Positions 41,003 through 47,621 of a stretch of 47,621 nt of DNA are shown here, piece after piece. The stretch is from contig JBMORL010000124.1 of assembly GCA_049322335.1 (NCBI GenBank), forward strand, positions 1 through 47,621, in the 5' to 3' direction. The notes beneath the pieces were generated by a model. The model ran no database searches and was not told the DNA's origin. It worked only from the letters and a program-made list of their open reading frames with translations. Position 1 is the first letter of the stretch. Each line of letters begins with the position of its first letter. A program made the position numbers and the translations under genes. This DNA is from JBMORL01 sp049322335 (lineage in GTDB: Bacteria; Bacteroidota; Bacteroidia; Flavobacteriales_D; UBA2798).

Positions 41003-41995
41003 ATGATAAGAACAGCCATTACGGGAGTAGCCTCCTACGTTCCCGATTACATTCTTACCAACGAGGAAATGGAAACCATGATGGATACTTCCAACGAATG
41101 GATAGTAACCCGCAGCGGTATCATGGAACGCAGAATTTTAAAAGACAAGACCAAAGCCTCTGCTTATATGGGCGCGGAGGCAGTGAAAAAATTACTGGCG
41201 AAAAAGAACATTGATCCGATGGAAATTGAACTGATCATTGTGGCCACCGTATCTCCCGATCATCAGTATCCTGCTACGGCCAATATTGTGGGCGATATGA
41301 TTGGAGCTAAAAACGCATGGAGTTTTGATATCCAGGCGGCCTGTTCGAGTTTTATTTACGCTTTGCAGGCAGGAGCCCAGTTCATTCAGTCGGGAACGCA
41401 TAAAAAAGTGATTGTAATCGGATCGGATAAAATGTCGGGTATAGTAGATTATACCGACCGCAGCACTTCCATTTTATTTGGAGATGCAGCCGGTGCGGTT
41501 TTACTGGAACCATCGGATGACGATACCGGAATTATAGATGCAAAAATGTATGTGGATGGAAGTGGTAAAAAATATCTTTACCAGCAGGCGGGAGGAAGCC
41601 TGTTGCCCGCCTCTTTCGAAACGGTTTTGAATAAGCAACACTTTATAACGATGGAAGGGCAACAGGTTTTTAAAGTAGCCGTAATTAAAATGGCTGACGT
41701 TGCCGAAGAAATGATGAAACGCAATCATCTTACAGCAGACAATGTTGCTTTTCTCGTTCCCCACCAGGCGAATAAAAGAATTATTGAAGCTACTGCCGAA
41801 AGAATGGGAATAGGAATGGAAAAAGTAATGCTCAATATTCAAAAGTATGGCAACACTACATCAGCCACCCTGCCGTTATGCCTTTCTGAATGGGAATCGC
41901 AGCTAAAAAAAGGAGATAATATCATTCTCACTACTTTCGGTGCCGGTTTTACCTGGGGAGGAATGTATGTGAAGTGGAGTTATGATGGGTATTAG
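41003..41995 (+). CDS. fabH: Beta-ketoacyl-ACP synthase III
   Basis: 330 residues, thiolase fold. The triad is Cys114 (DIQAACSSFIYAL), His in VPHQANKRIIEA, and Asn in YGNTTSATLPL. TNEEMETMMDTSNEWIVTRS and GIMERRIL at the N-terminus and FGAGFTWGGMYVKW at the end are the usual FabH signatures. It condenses acetyl-CoA or branched acyl-CoA with malonyl-ACP to start fatty-acid synthesis. The active-site Asn block has T instead of the more common A in NTSAA. It is isolated from other fab genes and is likely one of several FabH copies in the genome. Confidence 0.92.
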   Translation: MIRTAITGVASYVPDYILTNEEMETMMDTSNEWIVTRSGIMERRILKDKTKASAYMGAEAVKKLLAKKNIDPMEIELIIVATVSPDHQYPATANIVGDMIGAKNAWSFDIQAACSSFIYALQAGAQFIQSGTHKKVIVIGSDKMSGIVDYTDRSTSILFGDAAGAVLLEPSDDDTGIIDAKMYVDGSGKKYLYQQAGGSLLPASFETVLNKQHFITMEGQQVFKVAVIKMADVAEEMMKRNHLTADNVAFLVPHQANKRIIEATAERMGIGMEKVMLNIQKYGNTTSATLPLCLSEWESQLKKGDNIILTTFGAGFTWGGMYVKWSYDGY

Positions 41996-42015
41996 TTACT
42001 GGTCAGTAGGATTTC

Positions 42016-42073
42016 CCACTGCCACTGCCTACTGCCACTGCCTACTGCTACTGTCTACTGCCACTGCCTACTG
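42016..42073. repeat. Tandem 13-bp repeat, YACTGYCTACTGC
   Basis: About four copies of the 13-base unit (two identical CACTGCCTACTGC, one TACTGTCTACTGC, one partial) follow each other. The array fills the space between fabH and the convergent VOC gene and supplies the last Gln codon and TAG stop of the latter. Confidence 0.85.
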
Positions 42074-42448
42074 ATTTTCCCCCGGCATTTCCCACAACTC
42101 AATCTTATTTCCTTCGGGATCGATGATCCATCCGAATTTACCGTATTCTGATTCTTCCACTTTTTCCATTACGGTTACTCCTTCTTCGCGCAAGACTTTC
42201 AGCAGTGCATGCAAGTCGTCAACGCGGAAGTTGATCATGAATTCTTTTTCAGAAGGGGAAAAGTATTTGGTGTCGGAGGGAAAAGGACTCCAAACCAGGT
42301 AAGCATTGGGATTAGTTTCGTTTTTCGAAAAGAACATGGCACCCCATTCTTCTGCAGGAATTCCGAGGTGTTTTTTATACCATTCCAATAATTCTTTTTT
42401 GTTTTTGCATTTAAAAAAAATGCCGCCAATACCGGTAACTCTTTTCAT
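42068..42448 (-). CDS. VOC/glyoxalase-like protein
   Basis: 126 residues, one vicinal-oxygen-chelate unit of two beta-alpha-beta-beta-beta modules. The signature pieces are GIGGIFFKCKNKKELLEWYK near the start, AYLVWSPFPSDTKYF, MINFRVDDLHALLKVLREEG, and the C-terminal YGKFGWIIDPEGNKIELWEM, where the Glu of KIELW is the usual metal ligand. The ligand normally contributed by an N-terminal His is not obvious, so it may be a binding protein rather than an enzyme. The last Gln and the stop come from the tandem repeat. It follows the YCII-like secreted gene by 12 bases. Confidence 0.85.
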   Translation of the reverse strand: MKRVTGIGGIFFKCKNKKELLEWYKKHLGIPAEEWGAMFFSKNETNPNAYLVWSPFPSDTKYFSPSEKEFMINFRVDDLHALLKVLREEGVTVMEKVEESEYGKFGWIIDPEGNKIELWEMPGENQ

Positions 42449-42460
42449 ATTTTTTTGTAT

Positions 42461-42865
42461 TTATTTTAATACAGAACCTTTTGCACACCACCAGGGATGA
42501 ATTTCATATACGAGCCGTTTAGCTTTCACCATGGGATCCTGGTTCACCCAGTCTTCCGCTTCTTTTTGGGTAGCTACATCAAAAATGAGAATACCTCTTT
42601 TTTCCGTATTGTCTCCAAAAGGCCCGGCCATTAACACTACTCCGGCTTTGGCCATTTTGTCTATGTGTTCAAGATGTCCTTTTTGAAGTTGGGCCAGTGT
42701 AACCGAATCCTGTGAACGTTCGGGGCCTGAGAGATAAATGAGCATGAAATATTGTTTCATGACATACGTGGTGTCGCCTTCTTTCATTTCAAATTCACGC
42801 TGGGAATAACCTGTGAAATAAAAAACAAAAAATATACTGATACACAATAAATTTTTCATAAGCAT
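42461..42865 (-). CDS. Secreted YCII-domain protein
   Basis: 134 residues; a second ATG at 42859 would start MKNLLCISIFFVFYFTGYSQ, a clean signal peptide. The body has the YCII-like order: KQYFMLIYLSGPERSQDS, QKGHLEHIDKMAKAGVVLMA, GPFGDNTEKRGILIFDVATQ, KEAEDWVNQDPMVKAKRL, YEIHPWWCAK. The YCII fold is a small ferredoxin-like barrel with a conserved His (here in GHLEHI) and Asp (QDPM); known members include chloromuconolactone dehalogenase-type enzymes. Signal-bearing YCII proteins are common in Bacteroidota; function unknown. It precedes the VOC gene in the same direction. Confidence 0.83.
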   Translation of the reverse strand: MLMKNLLCISIFFVFYFTGYSQREFEMKEGDTTYVMKQYFMLIYLSGPERSQDSVTLAQLQKGHLEHIDKMAKAGVVLMAGPFGDNTEKRGILIFDVATQKEAEDWVNQDPMVKAKRLVYEIHPWWCAKGSVLK

Positions 42866-42886
42866 CAGTTAAAAGGTTGATTTTGC

Positions 42887-45800
42887 TTACTGGCCACCTG
42901 CTCCGTGGCAATTCTTGTATTTTTTTCCGCTGCCACAGGGACAAGGGTCGTTTCGCCCCACTTTTTTCTCCACTCTAACGGGTTGAGGCTTTGCTTTCTC
43001 CTGTCCGGTGCTGGCGTTTGCGTTGGAATATTGAGGGATTTCCGTACGGCTGGTTTGTACATTCTGTGTTTCTTTTTTCTGCACGGGAGCCTGTTTCACC
43101 TCATTGCTGTTGCCAATAGGAATAATAGCTTTCACCAGGAAAGAAATGGTATCACGGTTTACTTTGTCCAGCATCTTTTTAAACAACTCATACGATTCCA
43201 GCTTGTAAATTACCAGCGGGTCTTTTTGTTCGTATACTGCCTGCTGAACGGATTGTTTTAAATCATCCATTTCGCGCAGGTGTTCTTTCCATTCATTATC
43301 AATTAATGCAAGAGTTACGCTTTTCTGGCAGGTTTCGGCAATTACCGCACCGTTGGTTTCGTATGCTTTTTTAAGGTTAACTACCGTTTGCAATGTGCGG
43401 TATCCGTCAGAGAAAGGAATAACGATATTTTCAAACTGGGAAGACTGGTTTTCATATACATTTTTCACTACCGGAAAAGCTTTTTCCACGTTGGTGGCTG
43501 CTTTGCGTTTGTAGCTGTTGTATGATTCATTAAAAATCTTCTGCACTAATTCGTCCTCCGTTATATTCATAAATTCATCTTCTGCAACGGGAGAATCTAT
43601 GGCAAGCGTTTTGATCAGCTCAAATTTAAATCCTTCAAAATCTTTTGCAGGGAGGTAATCGCTTACGATAGTTGTACAGGTTTCATAAAACATGGTAGCG
43701 AGGTCGATATCGAGACGGTCGCCAAATAAAGCATTTTTTCTCCGGGCATAAATGGCCTTTCTCTGCACGTTCATCACGTCATCGTATTCCAGCAGGCGTT
43801 TGCGTATACCAAAGTTGTTTTCTTCTACTTTGCGTTGTGCGCGCTCAATAGATTTGGTAATCATTCCGTGCTGAATTACTTCGCCTTCCTTCATTCCCAA
43901 ACGGTCCATCATTTTTGCAATACGCTCCGATCCGAACAAACGCATCAGGTTATCTTCCAGTGATACGTAGAATTGTGATGATCCCGGATCTCCCTGCCGG
44001 CCTGCACGTCCGCGCAACTGGCGGTCAACACGTCTTGATTCGTGTCTTTCGGTACCAATAATTGCCAAACCTCCCGCTTCTTTTACACCGGGCCCGAGTT
44101 TAATGTCGGTACCACGTCCCGCCATGTTGGTGGCAATAGTTACCGTTCCGGGTTGTCCCGCAAAAGCAACGATGTCGGCTTCCTTCTGGTGCAATTTGGC
44201 GTTTAGCACCTGGTGAGGAATATTTCTTAGTTTGAGCATACGGCTCAGCAATTCAGAAATTTCCACCGATGTGGTTCCTACCAGTATCGGCCTTCCTGCA
44301 TCACGCAGTTTTGCAATTTCTTCGATTACCGCATTGTATTTTTCCCTGGCGGTTTTGTATACAAGATCGTTGTGGTCTTTTCTGGCCAAAGGACGGTTGG
44401 TAGGTACGCAGGTAACTTCCAGTTTATAAATATCCCAAAGTTCTTTGGCTTCCGTTTCAGCTGTACCGGTCATTCCCGCCAGCTTGTGAAACATACGGAA
44501 ATAGTTTTGTAACGTGATGGTGGCATACGTTTGAGTGGCAGCTTCCACTTTCACATTTTCTTTTGCTTCGATAGCCTGGTGCAAACCGTCAGAGTATCTT
44601 CTTCCTTCCATGATACGCCCGGTTTGCTCGTCAACAATCTTCACTTTTCCATCCATGATTACATATTCCACATCGCGTTCAAACATGGCATAAGCGCGCA
44701 ACAACTGGTTCATGGTGTGAATACGTTCGGCTTTTACCGTGTATTCCCGCATGAGTTCGTCTTTCTTTTTCAGCTGCTCTTCGGCATTGCTTGTTTCTTT
44801 TTCAATTTTAGAGAGTTCCGTTCCTATATCAGGAAGTATATAATATTGCTGGTTTTCACCTGACGATAACAGCTCAATGCCCTTCTCCGTTAGTTCTATA
44901 GAATTGTTTTTTTCATCAATTACAAAATAAAGTTCTTTATCTACCTTGTGCATTTCTTTTTGCTGGTCCTGCAAATAGAAATTTTCAGTTTTTTGCATGT
45001 GGGCTCTTATTCCCGGTTCACTTAAAAACTTGATTAAAGCTTTATTTTTGGGCAATCCGCGGTGGGCACGGAATACGGCTAATCCGCCTTTGTCGAGTTG
45101 TTCTTTGGTTAATTTTCCTTCTTCAATTTTATCCAGCGATTTTTTTGCATCGGTGATGCAGAGATTGATGAATTTTCTCTGTTCGTTTACCAGCCGTTCG
45201 ATCTTCGGTTTTAACTCATAAAACTCGTGTTTATCGCCTTTGGGAGTGGGGCCTGAAATGATAAGAGGTGTTCGTGCATCATCAATTAAAACAGAGTCCA
45301 CCTCGTCTACAATAGCGTAGTGAAGTTTGCGTTGCACCAGTTGTTCAACAGAATTACCCATGTTGTCGCGCAGGTAATCGAAACCGAATTCGTTATTGGT
45401 TCCGTAAGTGATATCGGCCTGGTAAGCTTTTCTTCTTTGTTCTGAATTGGGTTCGTGTTTGTCGATGCAATCCACCGACAATCCGTGAAACTGGAAAATG
45501 GGGCCATTCCATTCACTGTCGCGTTTGGCGAGGTAATCGTTTACCGTAACCACGTGTAATCCTTTTCCGGTTAATGCATTGAGATAAATGGGCAAAGTAG
45601 CCACGAGTGTTTTTCCTTCACCGGTTTGCATTTCTGCAATTCTTCCTTTGTGCAATACTACACCTCCCATTAACTGCACATCGTAATGAACCATGTCCCA
45701 TGTAATAGTAGTGCCGGCAGCATTCCATGAATTTTTCCATATGGCGTTGTCGCCACTAATGGTGACAAAATCCGATTTCACCGACAAATCACGGTCAAAT

Positions 45801-46198
45801 TGGCTGGCGGTGACAGTTACTTCTTTATTTTCTTTAAATCTGCGGGCGGTTTCTTTTACTACGGCAAAAGCTTCGGGTAATACCTGTTCAAGAATTTCTT
45901 CGAGGCGCTCATCAATTTTTTTGGTTTCCTTTTCAATTTCGTTGAAGATATTTTCTTTTTCATCGATGTTGATACCGGGAGTGTTGGCTTTTTCGCGTAA
46001 TGCCGAAATGTTGTCTTCGTCTTTTTTTACGTAGTCGGTAATACGTTTTTTCAGCTCTTCGGTTTTGGCGCGAAGCTGATCGTTGCTGAGCGATTGAAGT
46101 TTGGCGAATTCTGCGTTTATTTTTTCAACGTAGGGCTGAAGTTCTTTGAGGTCGCGTTGTTTTTTATCTCCGAAAATGGTCTTTAAAAAGCCGAACAT
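42887..46198 (-). CDS. secA: Protein translocase ATPase SecA
   Basis: 1,103 residues, longer than E. coli SecA (901), as usual in Bacteroidota where insertions lie in the helical parts. Walker A is MQTGEGKTLVA (GEGKT at 193-197); the DEVDSVLIDDARTPLIISG segment is the Walker B region and ATNMAGRGTDIKLG and RQLRGRAGRQGDPGSSQFY are motifs of the second ATPase half. The C-terminal zinc finger is CPCGSGKKYKNCHG, which binds SecB and phospholipid. It drives Sec export, on which all T9SS cargo in this window depend. A -7 box (TATTTTTG, minus strand, 46228-46235) lies 29 bases upstream. Confidence 0.97.
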   Translation of the reverse strand: MFGFLKTIFGDKKQRDLKELQPYVEKINAEFAKLQSLSNDQLRAKTEELKKRITDYVKKDEDNISALREKANTPGINIDEKENIFNEIEKETKKIDERLEEILEQVLPEAFAVVKETARRFKENKEVTVTASQFDRDLSVKSDFVTISGDNAIWKNSWNAAGTTITWDMVHYDVQLMGGVVLHKGRIAEMQTGEGKTLVATLPIYLNALTGKGLHVVTVNDYLAKRDSEWNGPIFQFHGLSVDCIDKHEPNSEQRRKAYQADITYGTNNEFGFDYLRDNMGNSVEQLVQRKLHYAIVDEVDSVLIDDARTPLIISGPTPKGDKHEFYELKPKIERLVNEQRKFINLCITDAKKSLDKIEEGKLTKEQLDKGGLAVFRAHRGLPKNKALIKFLSEPGIRAHMQKTENFYLQDQQKEMHKVDKELYFVIDEKNNSIELTEKGIELLSSGENQQYYILPDIGTELSKIEKETSNAEEQLKKKDELMREYTVKAERIHTMNQLLRAYAMFERDVEYVIMDGKVKIVDEQTGRIMEGRRYSDGLHQAIEAKENVKVEAATQTYATITLQNYFRMFHKLAGMTGTAETEAKELWDIYKLEVTCVPTNRPLARKDHNDLVYKTAREKYNAVIEEIAKLRDAGRPILVGTTSVEISELLSRMLKLRNIPHQVLNAKLHQKEADIVAFAGQPGTVTIATNMAGRGTDIKLGPGVKEAGGLAIIGTERHESRRVDRQLRGRAGRQGDPGSSQFYVSLEDNLMRLFGSERIAKMMDRLGMKEGEVIQHGMITKSIERAQRKVEENNFGIRKRLLEYDDVMNVQRKAIYARRKNALFGDRLDIDLATMFYETCTTIVSDYLPAKDFEGFKFELIKTLAIDSPVAEDEFMNITEDELVQKIFNESYNSYKRKAATNVEKAFPVVKNVYENQSSQFENIVIPFSDGYRTLQTVVNLKKAYETNGAVIAETCQKSVTLALIDNEWKEHLREMDDLKQSVQQAVYEQKDPLVIYKLESYELFKKMLDKVNRDTISFLVKAIIPIGNSNEVKQAPVQKKETQNVQTSRTEIPQYSNANASTGQEKAKPQPVRVEKKVGRNDPCPCGSGKKYKNCHGAGGQ

Positions 46199-46227
46199 GT
46201 GTGTAGTCTTTTATCGTTAAAGGGAAG

Positions 46228-46235
46228 CAAAAATA
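46228..46235 (-). promoter_or_regulatory. -7 promoter box of secA
   Basis: Minus strand TATTTTTG fits TAnnTTTG; a TTTG at 46260-46263 (minus) is a possible -33 element at slightly long spacing (24 bases). The remainder of the 302-base gap 46199-46500 shows only a small TCCTGAT/ATCAGGA hairpin (46373-46392) and a G-rich stretch after it. Confidence 0.5.
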
Positions 46236-46488
46236 CGTTTTATTTACCGAAGCGCATAACAAATTAACATTCTGAAAATTAACCAGATATGAATCATTCG
46301 GACGAGGTAATATGGTCAAATAAAATGCCAGTTATGAAAATGTGACAGAATGGCGGAGAGGGAAAAGTTGAATCCTGATGCTGTGATCAGGACAGGGGTT
46401 GGGGGTTAGTGGTGGAAGGAATTTGAGATTTTGGGTAGTAAACATTTTGGTATGAATCGAAAAACGGTTTTTTAGAACAGTCATTCCT

Positions 46489-46496
46489 TATCTTCG
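46489..46496 (+). promoter_or_regulatory. -7 promoter box abutting ispE
   Basis: TATCTTCG ends 4 bases before ATG 46501, so transcription would start close to the start codon. Confidence 0.45.
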
Positions 46497-46500
46497 TCCC

Positions 46501-47313
46501 ATGATCGTTTATCCCAACGCCAAAATAAATTTAGGATTGCAGGTTACCGACAGGCGGGAGGATGGTTTTCATTCTATCGACAGTGTATTTTGTCCTGTAA
46601 AGTGGAAAGATATTCTCGAAATCATTCCTTCTGCTACAAAAAGTGAATATTCTTTTTCAGGTTTGGCTGTTCCGGGAAATGCGGAAGATAATCTTTGCGT
46701 AAAGGCGTATCACCTGCTAAAAAGCGAATATCATTTGCCCGAAATAAAAATGCACCTGCACAAAATTATTCCCATGGGCGCAGGACTGGGTGGCGGAAGT
46801 GCTGACGGTGCTTTTGCGCTGAAATTACTAAATGATCTTTTTCAGCTTCATGTTCCTGCTGAAAAGCTCACTGCGTTAGCCGGAAAACTGGGCAGCGATT
46901 GTATGTTTTTTATTCGTAACCAACCGGCTTATGTAACGGGAAGGGGAGAAGTGATGGAGAAAATAAATATTGATCTTTCGAAATACAAAATACTGCTGGT
47001 TCATCCCGGGTTTCACATTTCTACCGCAGAGGCATATGCGGCAATTCAAATTTCCAAAAAACAAAAAACAACAAAAGAAATCGTTCTGCATCTTCCCGTT
47101 TCTGAATGGAAAAACGAATTGCACAACGATTTTGAAACCGTAGCTTTTGCAAAACATCCTGAAATAAAAAAAATTAAAGAAAAAATGTATGATTCAGGAG
47201 CACTTTATTCATCCATGACCGGAAGTGGTTCGGCCGTTTACGGGATTTTTGAGAAGATGGAGGAAGATGCAATATTATCAATAGCAGGGAATAATCAGTT
47301 TAAGATTTCATAA
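46501..47313 (+). CDS. ispE: 4-diphosphocytidyl-2-C-methyl-D-erythritol kinase
   Basis: 270 residues, GHMP kinase fold. YPNAKINLGLQV contains the catalytic Lys8, PMGAGLGGGSADGAFAL (91-107) is the ATP-binding glycine loop, and KLGSDCMFF contains the catalytic Asp133. SSMTGSGSAVYGIF is the C-terminal GHMP motif 3. The enzyme phosphorylates CDP-ME in the MEP pathway of isoprenoid synthesis. It is slightly short compared with E. coli IspE (283) but complete. It converges on the LptF/LptG-type gene. Confidence 0.94.
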   Translation: MIVYPNAKINLGLQVTDRREDGFHSIDSVFCPVKWKDILEIIPSATKSEYSFSGLAVPGNAEDNLCVKAYHLLKSEYHLPEIKMHLHKIIPMGAGLGGGSADGAFALKLLNDLFQLHVPAEKLTALAGKLGSDCMFFIRNQPAYVTGRGEVMEKINIDLSKYKILLVHPGFHISTAEAYAAIQISKKQKTTKEIVLHLPVSEWKNELHNDFETVAFAKHPEIKKIKEKMYDSGALYSSMTGSGSAVYGIFEKMEEDAILSIAGNNQFKIS

Positions 47314-47466
47314 TTCCGCTTTCGGAGAATAGTTTTGAGTTATTAAATGAATCCGAATTTCACCTCAAAGCTCATGTATCCCGATGCTCCGATCGGGATG
47401 CTGACCGAAGCGTCAGCACTCATCACTCGCTACTCTGCACTTTGCAATTCACTTCAAAACCACGCC

Positions 47467-47494
47467 AAAGTACGTGGCAAGTCTAACATCTTCC
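47467..47494. repeat. Second copy of the GTGGCAAGTCTAACATC repeat
   Basis: CGTGGCAAGTCTAACATC (47474-47491) matches the copy near 1558. It adjoins the stop of the LptF/LptG-type gene. The interval 47314-47466 otherwise shows no convincing gene. Confidence 0.65.
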
Positions 47495-47621
47495 CTACTT
47501 CTGCGCATTGCGGTAAACGGGAATACAGATCAGTAAAAAGATTACATTGGGAAGCCAAACGGCCAGTGAAGCATCCATTCCCGCTTTGGCAGCGGCAACA
47601 GTAGTCATTTTCATGCTGAAA
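47495..47621 (-). CDS. C-terminus of an LptF/LptG (YjgP/YjgQ) family permease, partial
   Basis: On the minus strand, the frame entering from the window edge reads FSMKMTTVAAAKAG, then MDASLAVWLPNVIFLLICI, and ends VYRNAQK at a TAG (47495-47497). The LAVWLPN motif followed by a membrane helix and a short basic tail is the C-terminal signature of LptF/LptG proteins, inner-membrane components of the LptB2FG transporter that extracts lipopolysaccharide. The rest of the gene lies beyond the window. A dispersed repeat adjoins its stop. Confidence 0.85.
   Translation of the reverse strand, partial: FSMKMTTVAAAKAGMDASLAVWLPNVIFLLICIPVYRNAQK

Noticed and set aside
47347..47604. 85-residue plus-strand ORF after ispE
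   Set aside because: Its second half is antisense to the clear LptF/LptG C-terminus and its first half lies in dispersed repeat sequence.

Overview
The window comes from a member of the Bacteroidota with a type IX secretion system (T9SS), probably a Flavobacteriales- or Crocinitomicaceae-like lineage. The signs are T9SS type A and type B C-terminal sorting domains, a 2,100-residue PKD-repeat adhesin-like protein, promoters with the Bacteroidota -7 box (TAnnTTTG or TAnnTTCG), a SecA of about 1,100 residues, and many short dispersed palindromic or low-complexity repeats at gene edges. No rRNA, tRNA, CRISPR array or complete insertion sequence was seen.

Layout. 1-8.6 kb: the tail of a T9SS cargo, a coupled secreted protein, a 0.5 kb repeat-rich scar with a remnant of a tyrosine recombinase, a DUF7793/STAS-like protein and the giant PKD protein. 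8.9-17 kb: mostly housekeeping or unknown genes (MFS transporter, DUF4836-like lipoprotein, RluE-type pseudouridine synthase, DUF1801 protein, an FGE-like secreted protein). 17.1-20.1 kb: a secreted HExxH metalloprotease with a T9SS tail. 20.2-32.3 kb: the most interesting region, described below. 32.3-36.6 kb: a tandem 112-bp repeat, a metallo-beta-lactamase-fold hydrolase coupled to a membrane protein, and a TPR/SpoIIE-type phosphatase carrying an in-frame repeat insertion. 36.7-39.0 kb: an arsenic operon (arsR, arsI/cadI-like, aquaporin, arsC and a broken sixth ORF) with a clear ArsR-type operator. 39.3-47.6 kb: an alpha-helical unknown, FabH, a VOC protein, a YCII-like secreted protein, SecA, IspE and the C-terminus of an LptF/LptG permease.

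The 12-kb locus at 20.2-32.3 kb alternates three large fusion proteins with four small T9SS-sorted proteins of one family. Each fusion has an alkaline-phosphatase/nucleotide-pyrophosphatase superfamily domain, then TPR helices, then a sulfotransferase. A free-standing sulfotransferase and a 60-residue protein containing a PEP-CTERM-like stretch complete the locus. Overlapping ATGA junctions couple cargo, sulfotransferase and fusion enzyme in one section. The inference is that the cytoplasmic enzymes modify the exported proteins, or a molecule that travels with them, before or during export. A conserved tyrosine-acid motif just after the signal peptide is one candidate target. None of this is demonstrated by the sequence alone.

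Several unrelated minus-strand genes take their last codons and TAG stop from the same short CAGTAG-type repeat, which suggests that this repeat family is associated with gene 3' ends in this genome.
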